Below are positions 35,091 through 41,791 of a DNA stretch of 64,000 nt, piece by piece. The DNA is from JAAYXE01 sp964391195 (GTDB taxonomy: Bacteria; Chloroflexota; Anaerolineae; Anaerolineales; UBA4823): the NCBI GenBank assembly GCA_964391195.1, contig CAYMLG010000009.1, positions 51,080 to 115,079 of the forward strand, written 5' to 3'. A model generated the notes under the pieces. It was not told the DNA's origin, searched no databases, and was given only the letters and a program-made list of their open reading frames with translations. Numbering within the stretch: position 1 is the stretch's first letter; each line of letters begins with the position of its first letter. The position numbers and the translations under genes are program-made.

Positions 35091-36233
35091 CTAGGCGGTG
35101 GCTAAAATCTGCCGCATGGCGGAGAGCAGTAGCATGATATTCTCCCGTTGGCTGGAATAGCCCATCAAACCCACGCGCCAGATCTTGCCTTTCAGTTCGC
35201 CCAGTCCGCCGGCGATTTCGATATGGTACTCATTCAGCAGGCGCCGCCGCACCGCAACCTCATCCACGCCCTCCGGTACGCGCACCGTGGTCAGAGTCGT
35301 CAGCCGGTGTTCCAAGGGCACGTGCGGCTCGAGCCCCAACTCCTGAAGCCCATCCCAGAACAGTTGCGCGTTCTCCCGGTGCCGCTGCCAGCGGTTCTCA
35401 AGCCCTTCCTCGGCCACGATCCGCAGCCCCTCGTACAGGGCGTAATTGCTGGAAATAGGCGCGGTGTGGTGGTAGGTGCGTTCCCCGCTCCAGTACTTTT
35501 GCACGATGCTCAGGTCCAGATACCAGGCCGGGATCGGGGCTTTGCGCTCGTTCAGCTTTTTCTCGGCCCGTGGGCCAAAGGTGATGGGGCTGACGCCCGG
35601 CGGGCAGCTCAGGCACTTCTGCGCTCCGCTGTAGCACACATCCAGATCCCATTCGTCCACCAACACGGGAAGACCACCGAGTGAGGTGACCGCATCGACC
35701 ACCAGCAGTCCACCCTGCGCGTGCACCAGGCGGCTGATCTCTTCCAGGGGCTGAAGCGCGCCGGTCGAGGTCTCGGCATGGACCAGAGCCACAACTTTGT
35801 ATGCCCGCTTTCCCAGCGCATCCCCGATCTGCTCGGGCGTAAACACTTCGCCCCAGGGGATTTGGAGCAGCTCGACCTCGCCCCCATAGCGGCGGGCCAT
35901 CTCGGCCAGGCGCAGGCCGAAGTACCCGTTGACGCACACCAGCACCGGGTCCCCCGGTTCGACCACATTGGCAATCGCTGCTTCCATTGCCGCGCTTCCC
36001 GTGCCGGACACCGGGATGGTGAGGCGATTTGCAGTCTGGAAGGTGTAGCGCAGCAGTTGCTGGGTGGCGTCCATAATCTGGATGAAATAGGGATCCAGAT
36101 GACCAACGAGCGGGGTGGCCATCGCCCTCAGCACGCGGGGATCGACCATGCTCGGCCCGGGACCGAGCAGCAGGCGGGGAGGCGGATTGAGTTCCGTGCA
36201 AGAAACAGGAGCGGGAATCAGACGATCATTCAT
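35091..36233 (-). CDS. Class V aminotransferase (alanine-glyoxylate/serine-pyruvate type)
   Basis: 380 residues. The N-terminal LLGPGPSMVDPRVLRAMATP is the glycine-rich opening of AGXT-type PLP enzymes. VVDAVTSLGGLPVLVDEWDL precedes the PLP-binding Lys in SGAQKCLSCPPGVSPITFG. These enzymes usually move an amino group to glyoxylate or pyruvate from alanine, serine, aspartate, ureidoglycine or 2-aminoethylphosphonate; the substrate cannot be fixed here. Three bases separate it from the upstream MtnA-like gene and GGAGAATAAGCC overlaps that gene's stop, so the two are translationally coupled and likely act in one pathway. Confidence 0.88.
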   Translation of the reverse strand: MNDRLIPAPVSCTELNPPPRLLLGPGPSMVDPRVLRAMATPLVGHLDPYFIQIMDATQQLLRYTFQTANRLTIPVSGTGSAAMEAAIANVVEPGDPVLVCVNGYFGLRLAEMARRYGGEVELLQIPWGEVFTPEQIGDALGKRAYKVVALVHAETSTGALQPLEEISRLVHAQGGLLVVDAVTSLGGLPVLVDEWDLDVCYSGAQKCLSCPPGVSPITFGPRAEKKLNERKAPIPAWYLDLSIVQKYWSGERTYHHTAPISSNYALYEGLRIVAEEGLENRWQRHRENAQLFWDGLQELGLEPHVPLEHRLTTLTTVRVPEGVDEVAVRRRLLNEYHIEIAGGLGELKGKIWRVGLMGYSSQRENIMLLLSAMRQILATA

Positions 36234-36236
36234 GGC

Positions 36237-37331
36237 TTATTCTCCGTGAGTATGGATATAGGGACTTATATTCACCAAACGGCGCAGTTTGGGCTCGAAG
36301 GGCTGTTCGATAACCCCCTGCTCGGTGATGATACCGCGAATCAGCGCAGCCGGGGTAATATCGAAGGAGGGGTAGAGAGCCTCCACCCCTTCCACATTGA
36401 CCGGCTGCCTGTTGTACTGGACCACTTCTTGAGCGGGGCGGAACTCGATGGGGATCTGTTCGCCGCTGGCGCAGTTCGGGTCGATGTTGTAGCGGTTCGC
36501 CGTGGTGTAAAACGGGATGCCGTGCTCGCGAGCGGCCAGGGCGATCAGATAGGTGCCGGCTTCGTTCGCCAGATCGCCGTTAAGCGCCACGCGGTGCGAG
36601 CCCACCACGCACACATCCACCCGGCGGCTCTGCATCAATGCTCCGGCCATTCCGTTGGTTGCCAGGCTGACGGGGAACCCGAGCTGCTTGAGCTCGTAGG
36701 CGGTGATTCCTGCGCCCTGCAGATATGGACGGGTCTCCTGAACGATGACTCGGATGGATTTCCCCGCCTCAACGGCCCCGCGGATGATAGACAGTACCCC
36801 GCCCCCGTAGCCGGCCCCGGCCAGGGCGCCGGAATAGCAGTGGGTGAGCACGGTGGAGCCGTCCGGGATCACCCGCGCCCCTTCGCTGCCTATGAGGCGT
36901 TCGAAAGCGAGCTGCCGCTCAAAGAAGATGGCGGCGGCAGTAGCGGCGGCCTCCACCGGGTCGGTCGCGCTCCGTGCCGCCGAGAGCACTTCTTCAACAG
37001 CGGTCTGGAGGATGACCGCCGTCGGGCGGGCGAACTTCAGGTCGTGCGCCTCAGCCGCCCAGACCTCGGGCCTGTCCGGCCGGCTGCGTACTGCCAGGTA
37101 GGTGCCGAAAGCGCCGGCGATCCCGATTGCCCCCGAGCCGCAGACCTGCATTCGCCGGATAGCGCCGGCCACCTCGCCTGCAGTCTGGGCGGTCAGCACC
37201 TCGCGCCGGTGGGGGAGCCGGGTTTGGTCCAGGAAGGCGATCCCCGATGCGACCGGCCACAGGGGGGCGAGCAACTGCTCAGCTTCGATTCTGTGTTGGA
37301 GTCTGGTGAGAGCATCTGGTAAAATTCTCAT
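36237..37331 (-). CDS. MtnA/eIF2B-like sugar-phosphate isomerase homologue lacking the catalytic Asp
   Basis: 364 residues from the ATG at 37331 (MRILPDALTRLQHRIEAEQ); the frame is open to 37445 but that part overlaps the promoter and operator. The fold is that of methylthioribose-1-phosphate isomerase: RMQVCGSGAIGIAGAFGTYL, LTHCYSGALAGAGYG with the catalytic Cys position, GAGITAYELKQLGFPVSLA, and VVGSHRVALNGDLANEAGTY. In MtnA the last block reads G-A-D-R-I, with the Asp as general acid; here it is G-S-H-R-V. So the Cys is kept and the Asp is replaced by His. It may act on another aldose phosphate or have lost isomerase activity. The aminotransferase partner is not part of methionine salvage. 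Confidence 0.75.
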   Translation of the reverse strand: MRILPDALTRLQHRIEAEQLLAPLWPVASGIAFLDQTRLPHRREVLTAQTAGEVAGAIRRMQVCGSGAIGIAGAFGTYLAVRSRPDRPEVWAAEAHDLKFARPTAVILQTAVEEVLSAARSATDPVEAAATAAAIFFERQLAFERLIGSEGARVIPDGSTVLTHCYSGALAGAGYGGGVLSIIRGAVEAGKSIRVIVQETRPYLQGAGITAYELKQLGFPVSLATNGMAGALMQSRRVDVCVVGSHRVALNGDLANEAGTYLIALAAREHGIPFYTTANRYNIDPNCASGEQIPIEFRPAQEVVQYNRQPVNVEGVEALYPSFDITPAALIRGIITEQGVIEQPFEPKLRRLVNISPYIHTHGE

Positions 37332-37375
37332 TTGAAACACACTTATAACAGAATTAGCGCGCCGGGTACTCTGCC

Positions 37376-37405
37376 CGTATAGCTGCTTAAAGCACAGTGA
37401 TTCAA
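37376..37405 (-). promoter_or_regulatory. Promoter of the MtnA-like/aminotransferase operon
   Basis: Minus-strand TTGAAT (37400-37405), an 18-base spacer, then TATACG (37376-37381). It faces the MtnA-like gene 45 bases away and sits beside the inverted repeats at 37414-37448. Confidence 0.5.
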
Positions 37406-37413
37406 CCGGAAAA

Positions 37414-37448
37414 GGTATGGTAAACTGTATACAGTCTACCACCATACC
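37414..37448. promoter_or_regulatory. Nested inverted repeats, probable GntR operator
   Basis: ACTGTATACAGT (37424-37435) is a perfect 12-bp palindrome, extended by GGTA and TACC on the two sides (37419-37440). Outer arms GGTATGGT (37414) and ACCATACC (37441) add another perfect 8-bp inverted repeat. TGTATACA-type cores are usual for FadR/VanR-group GntR proteins, and the gene for one starts 39 bases away. The site would control both divergent genes. Confidence 0.65.
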
Positions 37449-37486
37449 AGCTTTGACACAAGGAATATCCTCAAGGAGGCCCCTGA

Positions 37487-38179
37487 ATGGTTGGCCAAGC
37501 GTTACATCAAATTGACCGGCCTAATCTTGTAGACGCTGTCGTTGATGAAATCACCCAAGCCATCATCCATGGAGATTTACGTCCGGGAGACAAACTGGTC
37601 GAAGAACGCCTGGGTGAGCAGCTCGGAGTCAGCCGCGGCCCGGTGCGCGAGGCGATCCGCCGCCTGCAGCAGATGGGATTGGTGGAGAAGATCCCGTATC
37701 AGGGCACTTTCGTCTCAAAACTGACCGAGCGGGATATGGTCGAACTGCACTCCTTGCGCGTCCCCCTTGAATGCCTGGCGGTGCGTTTGCTGACCGAACG
37801 GCAGCCCGCCAGGGGCCTCGCCGAATTGGACCGGCTTATGGAGGCCATGCGCCAGGCTGCGGCGGCGAACGACCGGCGGCTGATCATCAGGCTGGATGCC
37901 GATTTCCACGATAGCCTGGTCAATGAGAGCGGCCACAACTTGCTGATTGGCGTCTGGAAGGTGGTCGGCGCCCAACTGCGCCGCTTCCTCTTGCTCAAGC
38001 GCACTCACGCCTACGGCACCATCGAGGGGGTGCTGGCCCCTCACCAGAAGATTATCGATGCCATCCGCTCTGGGGACCCGGACCTGGCCGAGCAGGCGAT
38101 CATCGAACACTTGACGAAAGTGGAGAGTAATCTGCTCGGCAACCTGCGCGCCGAGGACGAATCTGCCCGAGACGAGTGA
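37487..38179 (+). CDS. GntR family regulator, FCD (FadR/VanR) group
   Basis: 230 residues. N-terminal winged helix: VDEITQAIIHGDLRPGDKLV, ERLGEQLGVSRGPVREAIRR, LVEKIPYQGTFVSKL. The C-terminal all-helical FCD domain shows DADFHDSLVNESGHNLLIG and LAPHQKIIDAIRSGDPDLAE, with Asp and two His at the places that bind a metal and an acid ligand. Such regulators usually respond to organic acids or sugar acids and repress nearby genes. It is divergent from the MtnA-like operon with a palindrome between. Start preceded by AAGGAGG. Confidence 0.92.
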   Translation: MVGQALHQIDRPNLVDAVVDEITQAIIHGDLRPGDKLVEERLGEQLGVSRGPVREAIRRLQQMGLVEKIPYQGTFVSKLTERDMVELHSLRVPLECLAVRLLTERQPARGLAELDRLMEAMRQAAAANDRRLIIRLDADFHDSLVNESGHNLLIGVWKVVGAQLRRFLLLKRTHAYGTIEGVLAPHQKIIDAIRSGDPDLAEQAIIEHLTKVESNLLGNLRAEDESARDE

Positions 38180-38212
38180 CCCGGTGTCTGCCAACGTCAG
38201 AGCGTAGATCCA

Positions 38213-38246
38213 GGCCGCGAGCAGCTTCGCTCGCGGCCTCCTTATT
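38213..38246 (+). terminator. Terminator after the GntR gene
   Basis: Perfect 10-bp arms (GGCCGCGAGC and complement) with a 6-base loop at 38213-38238, followed by TCCTTATT. It lies 33 bases after the stop codon. Confidence 0.65.
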
Positions 38247-38277
38247 AAGCCTCTGGGTTCCGTTCAAATTTGCCCCC

Positions 38278-38305
38278 TTGACGATTCTTACAAAAGATGT
38301 AAAAT
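38278..38305 (+). promoter_or_regulatory. Promoter and putative operator of the ArsR-type gene
   Basis: TTGACG (38278-38283), a 16-base spacer and TAAAAT (38300-38305). Between and over these lies the inverted repeat TTACA-5-TGTAA (38288-38302), placed where a bound repressor would block polymerase. The ArsR-type start is 42 bases past the -10 box. Confidence 0.6.
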
Positions 38306-38346
38306 CATTACGATATATATATAAACGATTTGATAGGAGTAAAAAC

Positions 38347-38925
38347 ATGGAACCCGCTACCATAAACCAGGAATTGCTTGATTTCTTCAAAGCCCTGGCC
38401 GATGCCAACCGGTTGAAGATTGTCGGCCTGCTGGCTCAGGCTCCGGCTTCGGTAGAAGCGCTGGCTGAGGCCCTTGGCCTGGGGGCCTCCACCGTCTCGC
38501 ACCATCTCTCCAAACTCGCTCAGGCCGGGCTGGTCTCTGCTCGCGCGGAGGGGCACTACTACATCTATTCGCTGCAAACCGATGCCTTGCAGGCAAAAGC
38601 ACAGCGGCTGCTGAGCGTAGAAGAATTGCCCCGCCTGGCTGAGGAGGCCGACCTGGAAGCTTACGACCGCAAAGTGCTGGCGAGCTTCCTCGACAAAGAT
38701 GGGCGGATCAAAGCCTTCCCCGCCCAGGAGAAGAAGTTCAAAGCGATTTTGCGTCACGTGGCGCAAGCCTTCGAACTCGGCGTGCGCTACAGCGAGAAGG
38801 AAGTGAACGAAATCCTACAGCGCTTCAGCGATGACACCGCCGGCCTGCGCCGTGGTCTGATCGAGTACCGGCTGATGGACCGCCTGAGCGGGGGCCGTGA
38901 ATACTGGCGGGTGGAAGCCTCGTGA
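38347..38925 (+). CDS. ArsR-type winged-helix regulator with DUF2087-like C-terminus
   Basis: 192 residues from the ATG at 38347, with TAGGAGT upstream; the open frame reaches back to 38176 across the promoter. Residues 1-75 form an ArsR-type winged helix (FFKALADANRLKIVGLLAQA, LGLGASTVSHHLSKLAQAGL). No Cys pair of metal sensors is present. Residues about 110-190 (FLDKDGRIKAFPAQEKKFKA, RYSEKEVNEILQRF, LIEYRLMDRLSGGREYWR) match DUF2087 as I recall it, a domain found with such regulators or alone. Ligand unknown; autoregulation is suggested by the repeat in its promoter. Confidence 0.85.
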   Translation: MEPATINQELLDFFKALADANRLKIVGLLAQAPASVEALAEALGLGASTVSHHLSKLAQAGLVSARAEGHYYIYSLQTDALQAKAQRLLSVEELPRLAEEADLEAYDRKVLASFLDKDGRIKAFPAQEKKFKAILRHVAQAFELGVRYSEKEVNEILQRFSDDTAGLRRGLIEYRLMDRLSGGREYWRVEAS

Positions 38926-38935
38926 CCGGCGAAAT

Positions 38936-38978
38936 GGCGGGGTAAAGGGACCTGAGTAGGGTAATCCCTTACCCCGCC
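38936..38978 (+). terminator. Hairpin after the ArsR-type gene
   Basis: Arms GGCGGGGTAAAGGG (38936-38949) and CCCTTACCCCGCC (38966-38978) pair over 13 bp with one bulged A. No T-tract follows, so it may act with Rho or protect the 3' end. Confidence 0.45.
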
Positions 38979-39059
38979 TAGGAGTGTCCCGAATTGAAGG
39001 AGTAGCGGGTTCTGTTGTATAAAGAATAGTGATTGAATTCGTTTGCTGCGGGGGTGATC

Positions 39060-39668
39060 ATGAGCATTGATATCGATGAGAGAAAAGTACAACGTGGTGA
39101 GTTCGGCTTATGGCTGGGCTGGACCCTGGCGACTGCCGCCGGCATGCTGCTAGGCCTGCTGCCCTTCGTCCTGTTCCTGGATGTCCTCGACCTGTGGTTG
39201 GCTCGTATCTTGATCCCCCTGGTCGCCGGTTTCCTGGTCGGCATCTTTCAATGGCTGGTGCTGTCCCGCTATATGACCCATTCCGCCGATTGGGTCTTGA
39301 ATGGCGGGGCCGGCTTTGCCCTGGGCTATGCCCTTGGCCTGATCGCCGTTCAAGCGCTGGGTGGAAGTTTTCTAGGGGCTTTGGCCGGGTACCTGCTCTT
39401 TGGGCTGATCATCGGCCTGATCCAATGGCCGGCGCTGCGACGGGAGATACCGAGCGCCCTGCCCTGGGTGATCGCCAGCGTGGCCGGCTGGGCGTTGGGC
39501 GCGTATCTGAGCCAGGCACTGCTCGGCATGGTTAGCGGCGGAGAGCCGGTGAGCCAGGCGCTGAGCAGCGCCATACTGGCCGGGGGGACGGGCCTGATCG
39601 CCGGTGCAGTTACCGGACTGGCGCTGGTGTTCATCGTTCGCCAGCCGGATCAGCTCGAGACCAATTAA
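39060..39668 (+). CDS. Small multi-pass membrane protein
   Basis: 202 residues from the ATG at 39060 (MSIDIDERKVQRGEFGLWLG) with GGGGTGATC just upstream. About six hydrophobic helices rich in Gly, Ala and Leu, with the repeated element G-x-F-Q-W-L-V-L-x-R / G-L-I-Q-W-P-A-L-R-R in two halves (near residues 65-80 and 120-135), which suggests an internal duplication. I do not recognise a family with a known function. It is 65 bases from the M48 protease gene and may be co-transcribed with it. Confidence 0.65.
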   Translation: MSIDIDERKVQRGEFGLWLGWTLATAAGMLLGLLPFVLFLDVLDLWLARILIPLVAGFLVGIFQWLVLSRYMTHSADWVLNGGAGFALGYALGLIAVQALGGSFLGALAGYLLFGLIIGLIQWPALRREIPSALPWVIASVAGWALGAYLSQALLGMVSGGEPVSQALSSAILAGGTGLIAGAVTGLALVFIVRQPDQLETN

Positions 39669-39733
39669 TGCCGCTCGAATTCGTTCGGGGGCCGGCATCC
39701 CATCCACTGTCCATCTCATAAGGAGGCATACGC

Positions 39734-40558
39734 ATGATTCGGCGCACTTCCAGCTCCCGCCGGGGAGGTTCGTGTTCCGGCCGCCTGATTATGGCCGCCA
39801 TTCTGGCCGCGGCCGCATTGTTCACCTTCTTCAGTTCCCGCCAGGACAACCCGGTGACCGGGGAAACCCAGTATGTTGATCTGACCGTAGATCAAGAGAT
39901 CGCCATGGGGTTGCAGGCCGTCCCGGAGATGACCCAGCAGTTCGGCGGGCTCGACCCCGACCAAAACGCGCAGGCCTTGTTGGATCAGATTGGCTTCGAA
40001 TTGGTCGAGAGCTCGATCGCCGGGCGCTCGCCGTACGAGTTCGAGTTCAGCCTGCTGGCCGATACCGAGACCGTGAATGCCTTCGCCCTGCCGGGCGGGC
40101 CGGTGTTTATCACCCGCGCCCTGTTCGATCAGTTGAACACAGAGGGCGAGCTGGCCGGCGTGCTGGGGCACGAGATCGGGCATGTGGTCGCCCGCCACTC
40201 CGCCGAACACATCGCCAAGGCCCGCCTGACCGAAGGCCTGACCGGCGCAGCGGTGATCGCCGCCTACGATCCCGAGAACCCCTCCAGCGCCCAGGCCGCC
40301 CAGATAGCGGTCATCATCGGCCAGTTGGTCAACCTTAAGTTCGGGCGGGAGGACGAGCTCGAATCAGATTTCCTCGGCGTGTGTTTCCTGGACGCCGCCG
40401 GCTATGACCCCAATGAGTTGATTGGGGTGATGCAGGTGCTGGCGGAAGCCAGCCAGGGACAGGCCCCGCCGGAGTTCTTCAGCACCCACCCCAACCCCGA
40501 AAACCGCGTCCAGCGCATCCAGGAGGCGATCCAGAACCGGGACCAGTGCCCGCGGTGA
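39734..40558 (+). CDS. M48 family metalloprotease
   Basis: 274 residues. A basic N-terminus and one hydrophobic helix (RLIMAAILAAAALFTFF) anchor or export it. The zinc site is HEIGHVVARH, with the third ligand Glu likely in EDELESDFLGV. FFSTHPNPENRVQRIQE is the conserved C-terminal block of BepA/Oma1-type M48 proteases. Members degrade misfolded envelope proteins. AAGGAGG precedes the start. Confidence 0.9.
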   Translation: MIRRTSSSRRGGSCSGRLIMAAILAAAALFTFFSSRQDNPVTGETQYVDLTVDQEIAMGLQAVPEMTQQFGGLDPDQNAQALLDQIGFELVESSIAGRSPYEFEFSLLADTETVNAFALPGGPVFITRALFDQLNTEGELAGVLGHEIGHVVARHSAEHIAKARLTEGLTGAAVIAAYDPENPSSAQAAQIAVIIGQLVNLKFGREDELESDFLGVCFLDAAGYDPNELIGVMQVLAEASQGQAPPEFFSTHPNPENRVQRIQEAIQNRDQCPR

Positions 40559-41185
40559 GCGCAGGTTTACCCAGCGCCGGGTTTGCTCCCCAAAAGGTTA
40601 TTCCCGCACAGCTAGGGCGCCGGGCTGGCGCTGGATTCCGCTCACCAACCGGCCCAGTAGGTCCAGGGATCGTCGTCGCGGAGTAGACCGCAGGATTAAT
40701 CGTCGTAATCCTCGCCTGCCGCATAACTCTCCAATCGAAGTGAACCGAAGAACGGAGAACCCCCACCGCCAGGCAAACGGTGGTGGGGGTTCTCCGTGGC
40801 CTGGCCCGGATCAATCTCAATCGCGCGGCGATTGCTGCCTTCCCATCATTTTGCATCCCCGATAAGTTACCCATGAGCAGATAAGCGGCTGCATTGTGCG
40901 GCCGGGCGCCGATCAGGCGCGCCCGAGGGTCGTCTGGCGGTCTCCTGTTCCAGTCAGGTGAGGATTCCCGGCGGGGCGGGGAAGATCTCTTCGCCTGGGC
41001 CGCTGGGCATTTTCGTCCCGCTCAAGCAACCTTCCCCCACTTTTAGCCTGTACTAAAATGGATATTTGTGATACTAATACTAGCAATTAGTCACGCAAGC
41101 TGCCGGATCGGATTTGGTTATTGTTGGGGGTGTAATGAAACAGAGGGAAACGCGAGCTCCAGCTGCGCAGTTAGCGCTGGTTCCC
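40559..41185. other. Gene-free stretch before the signalling island
   Basis: 627 bases without a convincing gene. It holds the strong hairpin at 40753-40796. From 41041 the sequence turns AT-rich (ACTAAAATGGATATTTGTGATACTAA pattern, given here in part), which may be the promoter zone for the island. Base composition and lack of coding sense suggest decayed DNA, in keeping with the gene remnants that follow. Confidence 0.45.
40753..40796. terminator. Long hairpin between the protease gene and the island
   Basis: Perfect 15-bp arms, CGGAGAACCCCCACC (40753-40767) and complement (40782-40796), with a 14-base loop. No T-tract on either side, so a simple intrinsic terminator is not certain; it is 195 bases past the M48 stop. 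Confidence 0.45.
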
Positions 41186-41346
41186 GGATCCTCTTTGCGC
41201 GGCGAGGTTCATTTGCACAGCGATAAATCCATCTACGCTCCAGGTTTGTCCCCCGCCTGGGAGGCCCAGGAGAGGCAGCACCGTTCTGGCTCTGGGTGGC
41301 GGGGTGGTTACCGATATAGCCGGTTTTACCGCCGGGACCTACCTAC
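41186..41346 (+). pseudogene. Remnants of shikimate-pathway genes (aroA start, aroB internal)
   Basis: Two short pieces in different frames. At 41186-41233 the translation GSSLRGEVHLHSDKSI resembles the N-terminal L-x-G-E-[IV]-x-[VL]-P-G-D-K-S-I of EPSP synthase (AroA). At 41277-41346, two frames apart, STVLALGGGVVTDIAGFTAG is close to the nucleotide-binding G-G-G-V-V-x-D-x-A-G-F block of 3-dehydroquinate synthase (AroB). Neither continues as a gene: the AroA match stops after 16 residues and the AroB one loses similarity at TYLHFPNRG. This reads as debris of an aro cluster. The AroB part is the safer call. Confidence 0.5.
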
Positions 41347-41425
41347 ACTTCCCTAATCGAGGATATGGTAACTGGCCGGCAATGAATGAAGTTTGAGTTT
41401 GGTGAATGTAGCGACGGAGGCAAGT

Positions 41426-41791
41426 ATGAAAGCGGTTAAATTGGCTACCGATAACGGGAATACGGTCTGGATTTCAGTGGTGGAAGATTTAGAGCCGGTG
41501 ACTCCGGCGGGGACGGGCGGTGAAATTGCCGGTGACGGTGTGCGGAAAGCGCTTGAGCGGATGGATGACCTTGCTGATACGATCGCCGACGTGTACAAAT
41601 CTATTCAGCAGAAGATCATGAGCAGGCTGGGAGAAACCAAACCGGACGAAATCACCATCGAGTTCGGGGTGGTATTGGCCGGGGAAGCGGCCGTTCCATT
41701 GATCTGTTCCAGCTCTGTAGAGGGTGCGTTCAAGGTCTCTGCCTGTTGGGATCTTACCCAGGATGATAAAAAGGAGGGAAAGGATGTGTGA
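41426..41791 (+). CDS. Trypco1-like small protein (trypsin-co-occurring domain type)
   Basis: 121 residues from the ATG at 41426, with GGAGG six bases upstream; a longer frame begins with TTG at 41393. The first half is strand, linker and helix (LERMDDLADTIADVYKSIQQ). The second half, PDEITIEFGVVLAGEAAVPL followed by ICSSSVEGAFKVSACW, matches the C-terminal block of the CU044_2847/Trypco1 family as I recall it. These small domains are found fused or next to trypsin-like proteases and other effectors in bacterial conflict systems and are thought to be adaptors. Its stop overlaps the start of the subtilase gene by eight bases, so the two are made together. Confidence 0.75.
   Translation: MKAVKLATDNGNTVWISVVEDLEPVTPAGTGGEIAGDGVRKALERMDDLADTIADVYKSIQQKIMSRLGETKPDEITIEFGVVLAGEAAVPLICSSSVEGAFKVSACWDLTQDDKKEGKDV

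Noticed and set aside
35721..37322. 533-codon plus-strand frame across the aminotransferase and MtnA-like genes
   Set aside because: It runs antisense through two well-recognised enzymes and its translation has no motif.
37453..37458. TTGACA as -35 box for the GntR gene
   Set aside because: It is only 29 bases from the ATG, so no -10 box and start site would fit; nothing like TATAAT lies 16-18 bases on.
41114..41356. 80-codon frame ahead of the Trypco1-like gene, as a real small gene
   Set aside because: Part of it matches AroA and another frame matches AroB, so it is better read as gene remnants; it would also start at TTG without a good ribosome site.
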